The translations under genes were made by a program, and so were the position numbers. Below, in pieces: positions 45,112 through 52,677 of a DNA stretch of 64,000 bases. Location of the stretch: positions 1-64,000 of the forward strand of contig CAXTJU010000002.1 in NCBI GenBank assembly GCA_964244655.1. Reading direction: 5' to 3'. This stretch comes from LMUY01 sp964244655 (GTDB taxonomy: Bacteria; Pseudomonadota; Alphaproteobacteria; Acetobacterales; Acetobacteraceae). Under the pieces are notes generated by a model. The model worked only from the letters and a program-made list of their open reading frames with translations, made no database searches and was not told the DNA's origin. Each line of letters opens with the position of its first letter. Positions within the stretch are counted from its first letter, which is position 1.

Positions 45112-45265
45112 AAGCGTTTCCTGATCACCGACGTGTCGGGCGGCCATGGCGGAAGCGGCGCTCGGGCGCGGCCACCGCGTGGTCGCACGTTGCGCGACGA
45201 GAACCAGCGCCGGGCGTTCGAGGCGCTGGCGCTGGGCCGCTCGTTCGGCCGACTGCTGGACCTGA
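45112..45265 (+). pseudogene. SDR N-terminal remnant
   Basis: Encodes RFLITDVSGG and, in frames that shift twice, AALGRGHRVVA-like sequence and LRDENQRRAFEALALGRSFG, then LLDLTE. This resembles the first 60 residues of a short-chain dehydrogenase. The rest is replaced by an inverted aldo/keto reductase piece. Confidence 0.5.
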
Positions 45266-45299
45266 CCGAGACCGCGGGGTCAAGCCGCTGGTGCGGGCC

Positions 45300-45449
45300 G
45301 TCGGTGTCGAGGAAGTTGATCCCGGCGTCGATCGCGTGGCGGATCAACGTTCGGCTGGCCTCTTCGTCCAGCGACCAAGCAGGATGGCCGCGAGAAGGGT
45401 CTCCAAAGCCCATGCAGCCGATGCGGACAGGGGATACGTCGAGGCCTGA
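45300..45449 (-). pseudogene. Aldo/keto reductase N-terminal remnant
   Basis: Encodes VSPVRIGCMGFGDPSRGHPA and EEASRTLIRHAIDAGINFLD, the first 50 residues of an aldo/keto reductase including part of the Asp loop. It is truncated where the SDR piece begins. Confidence 0.65.
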
Positions 45450-45558
45450 ACGACCATTGCGACAAGGCTCGACCGGGCAGGGAGCTGCCAGGGCTGATGC
45501 CGGACTGCTCGATGCGCTCATTGGGGTTCTGTGCTGCCGCGGCGGAACGGCCGCAAGC

Positions 45559-45608
45559 TCGGAATCTACCTAAGCGGACCTCTGGTGCTTTGCCTAAGTA
45601 GATTCCGA
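45559..45608. repeat. Inverted repeat TCGGAATCTACCTAAGC
   Basis: Arms at 45559-45575 and 45592-45608 match with two mismatches around a 16-base spacer. A single copy occurs at 35519. It might be an operator or two IS ends abutting. Confidence 0.5.
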
Positions 45609-45790
45609 CCCTATCTACCAGCGCCTCTCGTTCAGTTATAATCTGGCTCAACAGGCCGCGTGGATCGAAATGCGGCTGACGCCAACTCCGGCGACCGCGT
45701 TGGCCGGATGACCTGAAGTCCAAGGGGCTGCGACCATGCCCACGCTCAACGCCGTAGGATCGCAGAAGCCAGGTCAGCGTCCAGGACGAC

Positions 45791-46130
45791 ATGACGCTGC
45801 CTTGGGTTCTGTGCGACGTCATCGGCCTAACCAGCACGAAGTGCGGCTGCGGCATCGCCCAGCGCGGCACCGTGCACGTGGGAGCCGAGCCGCGCCGCTC
45901 CTGACTGTACCCGGCGCAACCTGGGCGTGGAGCCTGTCACTACCATCGAGGCCATTGGGCGGACGCCGAATGGCGCGAGAATGTAGCAGTCCTGGCTTGC
46001 CACTGTGGTGGTACAATGCGGCCATTATCAGCCTGGCCAGATCATGTTCGCGAGGGCGTTGCTGAACGCCATTCCCAAGCCGACCGACGCGGACATCGAC
46101 GACGCGATGCCCGAACATTCAATGTATTAG
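45791..46130 (+). pseudogene. IorA-like [2Fe-2S] subunit remnant
   Basis: Begins TLPWVLCDVIGLTSTKCGCG, continues out of phase with PVTTIEAIGRTPNG, then an in-frame TAG, then VVVQCGHYQPGQIMFARALL and PKPTDADIDDAMPE before the stop at 46128-46130. These blocks match the small iron-sulfur subunit of isoquinoline 1-oxidoreductase-type hydroxylases. Several cluster cysteines are missing (QRGT instead of QCGAC) and the frame is broken. The intact monooxygenase gene starts 10 bases after it. Confidence 0.75.
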
Positions 46131-46140
46131 GGACAAAACT

Positions 46141-46437
46141 ATGTCTGAAGATCTCTACGTCGTCGCGATCATGACCGCGAAGCCCGCTGAGGCAGGCGGG
46201 TTACGTGAATTGCTTCTTTCCGCCGTGAAAGCGTTTCGCGGCGAGGACGGCTGCAAGGCCTATGCGCTCCACGAGGATGAGAGACGTCCGGGCCGCTTCG
46301 TAAGCTACGAGGTGTGGCGCGATCATGACGCGCTTGCCGCACACATGAAGTCGCCGACGATGGAGGCCGCAATCCCCAAGCTTGCAGAGATTCTCGAAGT
46401 CGAGATGGAGCAACATTTTCTCTCGACCCTCCTATAA
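46141..46437 (+). CDS. Antibiotic biosynthesis monooxygenase (ABM) domain protein
   Basis: A 98-residue single ABM (YgiN-like) domain: VVAIMTAKPAEAGGLRELLL, GCKAYALHEDERRPGRFVSY with the EVWRDHDALAAHMKSP motif. Such small ferredoxin-like proteins are cofactor-free monooxygenases or quinone-binding proteins. AGGGACA precedes the ATG. It lies 58 bases before the molybdenum-oxidoreductase operon and may be co-transcribed. Confidence 0.8.
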   Translation: MSEDLYVVAIMTAKPAEAGGLRELLLSAVKAFRGEDGCKAYALHEDERRPGRFVSYEVWRDHDALAAHMKSPTMEAAIPKLAEILEVEMEQHFLSTLL

Positions 46438-46495
46438 CCTAAACCCGAGCGCTGCGGGCGCAAGCCCGTCCTTTCGCAAACTAAACGGAACCAAC

Positions 46496-47026
46496 ATGGG
46501 CCAAGTCTTTACGTCAGAGTCCGAGCTGAAACATTGGGCGGGGCAACGCATCGTTGAAGTCGCAACGACCCTTATTATTAATGGCGAGGAAAGGCAGCTT
46601 GCGATCGAGCCTTGGACGACGCTGCTCGACTTGCTGCGTGATAAGCTGGACCTGACCGGCACCAAGAAGGGCTGCGATCATGGCCAGTGCGGCGCATGCA
46701 CCGTGCTGATCGACGGAACGCGCATGAATGCCTGCCTGAAGCTCGCGGTGACTCTCGATAGTTGTGAAATCACGACGATCGAGGGCTTGGGTCAGGCCGG
46801 CAACCTCCATCCGCTCCAGGCCGCCTTTGTCGAGCATGACGCGTTGCAATGCGGCTACTGCACGCCGGGACAGATCTGCTCCGCTCAGGGCCTGATCAAC
46901 GAGGGCCATGCGCGCACCCGACCCGAGGTCCGCGAGCAGATGAGCGGCAACATCTGCCGGTGCGGCGCTTACACCAACATCGCCGACGCGGTGCTTGAGG
47001 TGCTCGGGAAGGGGGAGCAAGCGTGA
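46496..47026 (+). CDS. [2Fe-2S] subunit of a PaoABC-like molybdenum aldehyde oxidoreductase
   Basis: A 176-residue protein from ATG 46496. The plant-type [2Fe-2S] ligands are in GCDHGQCGACTVLIDG near 60, and the C-terminal helical [2Fe-2S] domain has QCGYCTPGQICSAQGL and GNICRCGAYTNI. It passes electrons from the molybdenum centre to FAD. E. coli PaoA has a Tat signal; none is visible here, so the complex may be cytosolic. The stop overlaps the GTG start of the FAD subunit. Confidence 0.88.
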   Translation: MGQVFTSESELKHWAGQRIVEVATTLIINGEERQLAIEPWTTLLDLLRDKLDLTGTKKGCDHGQCGACTVLIDGTRMNACLKLAVTLDSCEITTIEGLGQAGNLHPLQAAFVEHDALQCGYCTPGQICSAQGLINEGHARTRPEVREQMSGNICRCGAYTNIADAVLEVLGKGEQA

Positions 47027-48036
47027 TCCGCTTCGATTATGCGCGTCCAGGCGATGTGAACGAGGCCATCCGTTTGGGAACGTCGGACCATGCGGCCTAT
47101 CTCGCCGGAGGCACGAACCTTGTCGATCTGATGAAGGAGAACGTCGCCCGGCCTCTCCAGCTGGTCGACGTCAATCGCCTGCCGCTGAACGGGATAACCG
47201 AGCTGGACGATGGCGGGCTTAGCCTCGGCGCGCTCGTGACCAACAGCCAGACAGCCTGTGACGAGCGGGTGCAGCAGCGTTACCCCATGCTCGCGAGCGC
47301 CATCCTCGCCGGCGCGAGCCCGCAGCTTAGGAACGCTGCCACCAATGGTGGGAACCTCAACCAGCGAACCCGTTGCTATTATTTCTACGACGTCGACACG
47401 CCCTGCAACAAGCGCCAGCCCGGCCAGGGTTGCGGCGCGATCGGCGGCTTCACCCGCATCCACGCGATCCTCGGCGCGAGCGCGCGGTGCATAGCCACCC
47501 ATCCGTCCGACATGTGCGTGTCGCTCGCGGCGCTGGAGGCTAAGGTGCAGGTGACCGGCCCGGATGGCGATCGGACGATCGCCTTTGAGGATTACCACCG
47601 CTTGCCAGGGGATGAACCCTGGGCTGACAACACGCTGCGCCCCGGCGAGCTCGTCACCGCGATCGACCTGCCGCCGGAGGGTTTCGCGGCCAATCACACC
47701 TACCTCAAACTGCGCGACCGGCGAAGCTACGCCTTTGCGCTGGTGTCGATAGCGGTCGGGCTCAGGCTGGAGGAAGGCAGGATCGCCGGGGCGCGGATCG
47801 CGATGGGCGGGGTAGCGCACAAGCCATGGCGCCGGCGCGAGGCAGAGGAGCTGCTAATCGACCGCGAGCCAGGTCACGCGCCCTTCGAGGAAGCTGCCCG
47901 TGCGCTGCTGGCCGGCGCTGTCGGCCAGGGTGCCAACCACTTCAAGATCGAGCTCGGCCGGCGCGGCATTGTCCGCGCGCTCGGTCAAGCCGCCGCAGCC
48001 ACGCCCCAGTCCCAGACCGACAAGCGCATTGTATGA
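47023..48036 (+). CDS. FAD subunit of the PaoABC-like oxidoreductase, with [4Fe-4S] site
   Basis: A 337-residue subunit starting at GTG 47023 (GTGA overlap). AYLAGGTNLVDLMKENVARP binds FAD pyrophosphate and ASPQLRNAATNGGNLNQRTR is the second FAD motif. The following insert CYYFYDVDTPCNKRQPGQGC carries three closely spaced cysteines, as in PaoB (YagS), where an extra [4Fe-4S] cluster is bound; most xanthine-oxidase relatives lack it. This is the main reason for naming the operon PaoABC-like. Confidence 0.88.
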   Translation: MIRFDYARPGDVNEAIRLGTSDHAAYLAGGTNLVDLMKENVARPLQLVDVNRLPLNGITELDDGGLSLGALVTNSQTACDERVQQRYPMLASAILAGASPQLRNAATNGGNLNQRTRCYYFYDVDTPCNKRQPGQGCGAIGGFTRIHAILGASARCIATHPSDMCVSLAALEAKVQVTGPDGDRTIAFEDYHRLPGDEPWADNTLRPGELVTAIDLPPEGFAANHTYLKLRDRRSYAFALVSIAVGLRLEEGRIAGARIAMGGVAHKPWRRREAEELLIDREPGHAPFEEAARALLAGAVGQGANHFKIELGRRGIVRALGQAAAATPQSQTDKRIV

Positions 48037-48047
48037 GGAGTAGCCCC

Positions 48048-50306
48048 GTGAACGCATCCCAGAAGGTCGGCATCGGCACCTCGCTCAGCCGCGTGGACGG
48101 CGTCGCCAAGGTGACCGGAACCGCCAGATATGCCGCCGAGTACAACGTGCCCGACATGCTCTATGGCGTAACGGTGGTCTCGGCCATCGCCAAGGGCCGC
48201 ATCCTCGCCCTGAACGAAGAGGCGGCGCGTGCCGTCCCGGGCGTCGTCGACATCGTCAGCCACCTGAACAGGCCCAAGCACGCCTGGTTGAATCGCAGCT
48301 GGAAGGACCAGCTAAAAATTCCCGGCGAGCCATTCAAGGCGTTTCACGATGATCGTATTCAGTTTGCCGCGCAGCCGATCGCGGTGGTAGTCGCCGAAAC
48401 GTTTGAGGCGGCGCGCTTCGCCGTTACGCTGGTCGGCGTGGAGTATGAGGCCGAGCCGCACAACATCGATTTCGAGACGTCGCTCGCCGAGAAGTTCCTG
48501 CCCGGCCCCGGCCAAACTCGCGACACGTTCCACCCACCGAAGAACCATGGCGACGCCGAAAAAGCGTTCGCCGACGCCCCGCTGCAGCACGAAGCGGAAT
48601 ACCATCTTGCCGTTGAGCATCAGATGCAAATGGAGATGCATGCGTCCACCGTGCATTGGCACGGCGACGGCACGGTCACGATCTACGACAAGGTCCAGGG
48701 CTCGCAGACCTCTCAGGAACTCGTCGCAAGCGCCTTCGCGCTCGGTGCCAAGAATGTGCGCGTGGTCAACGCCTTTGTCGGCGGGGGCTTCGGCGGCGCG
48801 CTCCGTCCGCAATGGCAGCTTCAGGTCGCGACCATGGCGGCGATTCACCTGAAACGTTCGGTGCGAGTGGTGATGACCCGCTCACAAATGTTCAGCCACG
48901 GTCACCGGCCGGAATGTATCTATCAGATCAGACTTGGAGCGAGTGCGGACGGCAAGCTTGCTGCGGTGTTGGGCGACGCGACAACCTCTACCTCGCGCTT
49001 CGAGAACAACATGGAGGATATCGTTACCTGGGGGATGATGGCCTATGCCTGCCCCAACATCCAGGGCAGCTACGCGATCGCACCGCGCGACACCTATACA
49101 TCGGCCGACATGCGAGCGCCGGGGGCGGCCACCGGCATGACCATGTTCGAGATCGCAATTGACGAGCTGGCCTGCAAGGCAGGAGCGGACCCGCTCGCCT
49201 TCCGGCTGCTCAACTACTCCGACATCGACAACATGAGCCGCAAGCCGTTCACCTCCAAGTCGTTGCGCCAGGCGTATGCAGAAGGGGCGGAGCGGTTCGG
49301 CTGGGCAAACCGCTCGCCGGAACCGCGGTCCATGAGGGAAGGGCGCGAGCTGATCGGTTGGGGCGTGGCCAGCGGCTTGTGGGAAGCCAACTTCATGAAG
49401 ACATCCGCGTCGGCCAAGCTCACCGCCAACGGTCACCTGGACGTCGCCTCTGCCTCGTCCGACATCGGCACTGGCACCTACACAGTCATGGTGCAGGTGG
49501 CGGCCGACACGCTCGGCCTACCGCCCGAGAGCATCACTGCGCGACTGGGCGACAGCGAGTTGCCGACCGCGCCGGTTGAGGGCGGCTCCTGGGGCGCTGC
49601 ATCGACGGGCGCTGCGGTGCAGCTTGCCTGCCGAGCAATCGCGAAGAAGCTGCTGAAGGCAGCAGACGAAATTGAGGGGCGTCCCTTCCACGATGTCAAG
49701 TCGATCGACGAGCTGGAGTTCGCGGGTGGAGAGATGATCAGGCGCGACGACGTGACGCAACGCGTCGGACTGCTCGACGCGATGAGGGCGGGCAGCCTGG
49801 ACGTCATCGAAGCGCAGGAGACTGCGTCGTCCGGTGTCAGCGGCATGATCTCGCTCGCTACGAAAGCGCGCGGCACGCACAGCGCAGTGTTCGTCGAAGC
49901 GCGCGTAGACGAGGAACTCGAGCAGGTGCGCATAACCCGCGTGGTTATTGCGGTCGCGGCTGGCCGGATCATCAATCCCAAGACGGCGCGCAGCCAGATT
50001 CTCGGCGGCGTGGTGATGGGGATCGGTATGGCGCTCCACGAGGAAACCGCGCCGGACAAGACGCTGGGTAAGTGGATCAACCACAGCTTCGGCGAATACC
50101 ATGTGCCCGCGCACGCCGACATCGAGGAGATCGAGGTGATCTTCGTCGATGAGCCCGATCCCGAAGTGACGCCGCTCGGCGTCAAGGGTTTAGGCGAGAT
50201 TGGGATTGTCAGTGTCGCAGCCGCTGTCGCAAACGCAATCTATCACGCCACCGGTAAGCGAGTACGCTCGCTGCCGATCACCGTAGATAAGTTGCTCGCA
50301 GCCTGA
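48048..50306 (+). CDS. Molybdopterin-binding catalytic subunit (PaoC-like)
   Basis: A 752-residue xanthine-oxidase-type large subunit. I prefer GTG 48048, seven bases after GAGGAG; an ATG at 48033 overlapping the previous stop is possible. TSLSRVDGVAKVTGTARYAA opens the subunit, VNAFVGGGFGGALRPQWQLQ contacts the cofactor, and DVASASSDIGTGTYTVMVQV and LGVKGLGEIGIVSVAAAVAN follow, the latter with the catalytic Glu. It should oxidise aldehydes to acids with water as oxygen source. Substrate not predictable. Confidence 0.88.
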   Translation: MNASQKVGIGTSLSRVDGVAKVTGTARYAAEYNVPDMLYGVTVVSAIAKGRILALNEEAARAVPGVVDIVSHLNRPKHAWLNRSWKDQLKIPGEPFKAFHDDRIQFAAQPIAVVVAETFEAARFAVTLVGVEYEAEPHNIDFETSLAEKFLPGPGQTRDTFHPPKNHGDAEKAFADAPLQHEAEYHLAVEHQMQMEMHASTVHWHGDGTVTIYDKVQGSQTSQELVASAFALGAKNVRVVNAFVGGGFGGALRPQWQLQVATMAAIHLKRSVRVVMTRSQMFSHGHRPECIYQIRLGASADGKLAAVLGDATTSTSRFENNMEDIVTWGMMAYACPNIQGSYAIAPRDTYTSADMRAPGAATGMTMFEIAIDELACKAGADPLAFRLLNYSDIDNMSRKPFTSKSLRQAYAEGAERFGWANRSPEPRSMREGRELIGWGVASGLWEANFMKTSASAKLTANGHLDVASASSDIGTGTYTVMVQVAADTLGLPPESITARLGDSELPTAPVEGGSWGAASTGAAVQLACRAIAKKLLKAADEIEGRPFHDVKSIDELEFAGGEMIRRDDVTQRVGLLDAMRAGSLDVIEAQETASSGVSGMISLATKARGTHSAVFVEARVDEELEQVRITRVVIAVAAGRIINPKTARSQILGGVVMGIGMALHEETAPDKTLGKWINHSFGEYHVPAHADIEEIEVIFVDEPDPEVTPLGVKGLGEIGIVSVAAAVANAIYHATGKRVRSLPITVDKLLAA

Positions 50307-50399
50307 ACACTGCCAATCCACAGGGGTCACGCGGCTTGGCCGGGATTAGCGGATGATTGACGTAGACCGGAACTACAAAGCCGGACTATTAGCAAGGCT
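50307..50399. other. Spacer after the oxidoreductase operon
   Basis: No gene seen. Confidence 0.3.
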
Positions 50400-50690
50400 G
50401 TGTTCTTGCGCTCTTACGCGCCCTACCGGCCATTCGCGCAGTCCTCATGCATCTCGTCCGTGGTCCGGCTGGCGTTGGACCGGGCCGGCATCTCGGACCC
50501 GCCGTCGCGCGGCGTCAACCTGCTGCGTCATTCCGTAGCAACGTCCATGCTACGCGCCGGGGCGACGCTGGACACCATCGGCACCGTCCTGCGGCATCGC
50601 TCCACGACCACCACGGCCCATTACGCCAAAGTGGACATCCCCATGCTGCTCCAAATTGCTCAGCCGTGGCCGGGAGAAATGTCATGCTGA
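50400..50690 (+). pseudogene. Tyrosine recombinase C-terminal remnant
   Basis: Encodes RGVNLLRHSVATSMLRAGAT and LDTIGTVLRHRSTTTTAHYA, with HxxR-like, RH and the nucleophile Tyr, then KVDIPMLLQIAQPWPG. The first 200 residues are missing. Its stop overlaps the start of the next recombinase fragment, reflecting an original pair of tandem recombinase genes. Confidence 0.75.
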
Positions 50691-50830
50691 GCCGCGACCT
50701 GCAGCGTTACGCCGAGTTGCACCGGACACTCGGCGTCAAGTTCCGCACGCCGTATGCCCTGCTCCAGCTGTTCGTGGCGCATGCCGAGGGCCTGGGGGAC
50801 GAGTTCGTGCGCAGCGGCCGCGTCATTAGA
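50684..50830 (+). pseudogene. Second tyrosine recombinase, N-terminal remnant
   Basis: From ATG 50684 the frame gives MLSRDLQRYAELHRTLGVKF and YALLQLFVAHAEGLGDEFVR, the SAM-like core-binding domain of the partner recombinase. Similarity fades after about 45 residues and the catalytic domain is absent. Confidence 0.65.
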
Positions 50831-51364
50831 CGCCTGAGGTGCTGGCACGCCGACAGCACGATGCAACGCCCCTCAAAGGCGACGTGCCGCATTGTCGACG
50901 CCCAGGGGTCCCGGTCGTCCGCCGTGGGAGCCCAGTGGAGGCTCAGCCCACTAGCGTACATCGCCATCCGCAAGAACGGGACGTAGTTCACCCAGCAAAT
51001 CACTGCGCCCAACGCCCCCCATGGCGTCGAAAGGCCGTCGGTGTGGAGCAGCCCGCTTTATACCCCAGAACGGGCCGTTCCGCGGACTAGCGGGCCGCCT
51101 CGAGGAGCGAGTGGAGGTCGCCCTCCGGGACGCGGCGGTCGTCGAAGGCAAACGGCCTGCAGCGCCGGGCGATCAGGTCAACATTGGGGAGTCAGGTCTG
51201 GACAGATCGGACATGCCGGGCATTCTTGTGGGTAGGGAACGGCCCGACCGCTACGGAGGCCGCACCCGGCCGGGCGTTGCTCCCCACCTGCTTGGCCCCT
51301 GGGCCGGGTGCACGCGCGGCGCTAGCCGCGGTGTTTGCAGGACAGGTCACGCCCGTATCGCAGT
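50831..51364. other. Rearranged region with a nitroreductase scrap
   Basis: No intact gene. On the minus strand about 51088-51180 encodes RPFAFDDRRVPEGDLHSLLE followed by AAR and an in-frame TAG, which resembles the N-terminus of nitroreductases. The rest is not recognisable. Confidence 0.4.
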
Positions 51365-52528
51365 CTACGGCCCAACCACTGGCGTCTTGGCTGTCGAGAC
51401 CTTGTCCATGACCGCGCTCTCGATCTGCAAGTGCGCCCGCACCAACTCATAGGGCGTGAAGGCCAGCCACTGCGCCAGCGACACGTCGGTGAACACGCCG
51501 CTGCTCCACACCTCAAGGTAGCGCAGGGTCGTCGACCCGGTGTTCTCGACGTAGTGGGGATGGCTTTGCGGAACGTAGCCGACGTCGCCCGCCTGGTAGT
51601 CGAATGTGCCCGCGTTGGTGTTGGACGCGTAAACCGTCATCCTGCCCTGGCCCTCGAGGTAGTACTGCATCTCGTCGGCCGTCCGGTGCCAGTGCAACTC
51701 GCGCATCGCGCCGGGTTCCACCTCGACCAGGGCCGCCGAGATGGTTGTTGCCACGGGGAACAGGGTGGAGTCGGTGATACGGACGGTCCCGCTCCGCGTC
51801 TGGATCGGCTTCTGTGAAATCATGCTGTGGACGTAGTTCACCGGCGTCGGCCCGGCGCCCACGACACGGTCATGCGCCAGCGGTCCCGGCACGTTGCCCT
51901 GGAAAATATAAAGCTCCGATTTGGGGATGTTCGCGAAGGCGGCTTCGGGAACGCCGAAGTTCTTGGCGAGGATCGGCTTCGGGATGTGTGCCAAGAAGTC
52001 CGTAACAAGGAAGGTCTCGTCCTCGTTGAAGTTGCCATCGTCGAAGACGAGCAGGAACTCGCAGCCTTCGCCGGCAAGGCCCTGGATCGAGTGCGGGATG
52101 CCGGTCGGGAAATTCCACAACTCTCCCTCACCGACATCGGCCTGAAAGGTCCGACCGTCGTCATCAATCGCCGTAACCCGGGCACGGCCCTTGATCATGT
52201 AGGCCCACTCTGCGGGCCTGTGCCAGTGCATTTCCCGAATGACGCCGGCTTTAAGGCGCATGTTGACGCAGGCGAGCTTCGTGGCGACTGGCATCTCGCG
52301 CATGGTCGTCTGCCTGGCCCAACCGCCGCCTTCCAGCTTGTTGTGGCTATCGGCGAAGGTCCACTTCAAGTTGGGGACAGTCCCGTGGTCCGTGCTGGGC
52401 GGCTTGAGCCTGTCGCGGCCTTGCATCTCACGTGCCGGGTTCGTGGGTCCGAGGATGTCCGCACCGTCTGCGCCACGGATCGGTTTGACGGCATCACTGA
52501 GGTCCGTTGGCTGCAAATCTTTGTTCAT
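51365..52528 (-). CDS. oxdC: Bicupin oxalate decarboxylase family protein
   Basis: A 387-residue bicupin. Cupin 1 has HWHRPAEW at 101 (two His, one Glu) and a third His in FPTGIPHSIQG; cupin 2 has HWHRTADEM and SHPHYVEN, so both Mn sites look complete. The lid that holds the catalytic Glu in Bacillus OxdC (SENST) here reads NEDET at 168-172, keeping Glu169. Oxalate decarboxylase makes formate and CO2. AAGG precedes the ATG. No neighbouring formate or oxalate gene was seen; the catalase gene is divergent in function but adjacent. Confidence 0.82.
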   Translation of the reverse strand: MNKDLQPTDLSDAVKPIRGADGADILGPTNPAREMQGRDRLKPPSTDHGTVPNLKWTFADSHNKLEGGGWARQTTMREMPVATKLACVNMRLKAGVIREMHWHRPAEWAYMIKGRARVTAIDDDGRTFQADVGEGELWNFPTGIPHSIQGLAGEGCEFLLVFDDGNFNEDETFLVTDFLAHIPKPILAKNFGVPEAAFANIPKSELYIFQGNVPGPLAHDRVVGAGPTPVNYVHSMISQKPIQTRSGTVRITDSTLFPVATTISAALVEVEPGAMRELHWHRTADEMQYYLEGQGRMTVYASNTNAGTFDYQAGDVGYVPQSHPHYVENTGSTTLRYLEVWSSGVFTDVSLAQWLAFTPYELVRAHLQIESAVMDKVSTAKTPVVGP

Positions 52529-52677
52529 ATGTGCGCCTTATAATTGTCCATGCCCTAGAGTGTGGCATTGTAGGCCCGGGCACCAGGATGCACCGCGACT
52601 TACTACGGTAGGTCGGCTTTGGGCAGCCTCGGAGACTACCTAGGCAGGTTGCGATGTCCGCTTTAGCCACCTCGACT

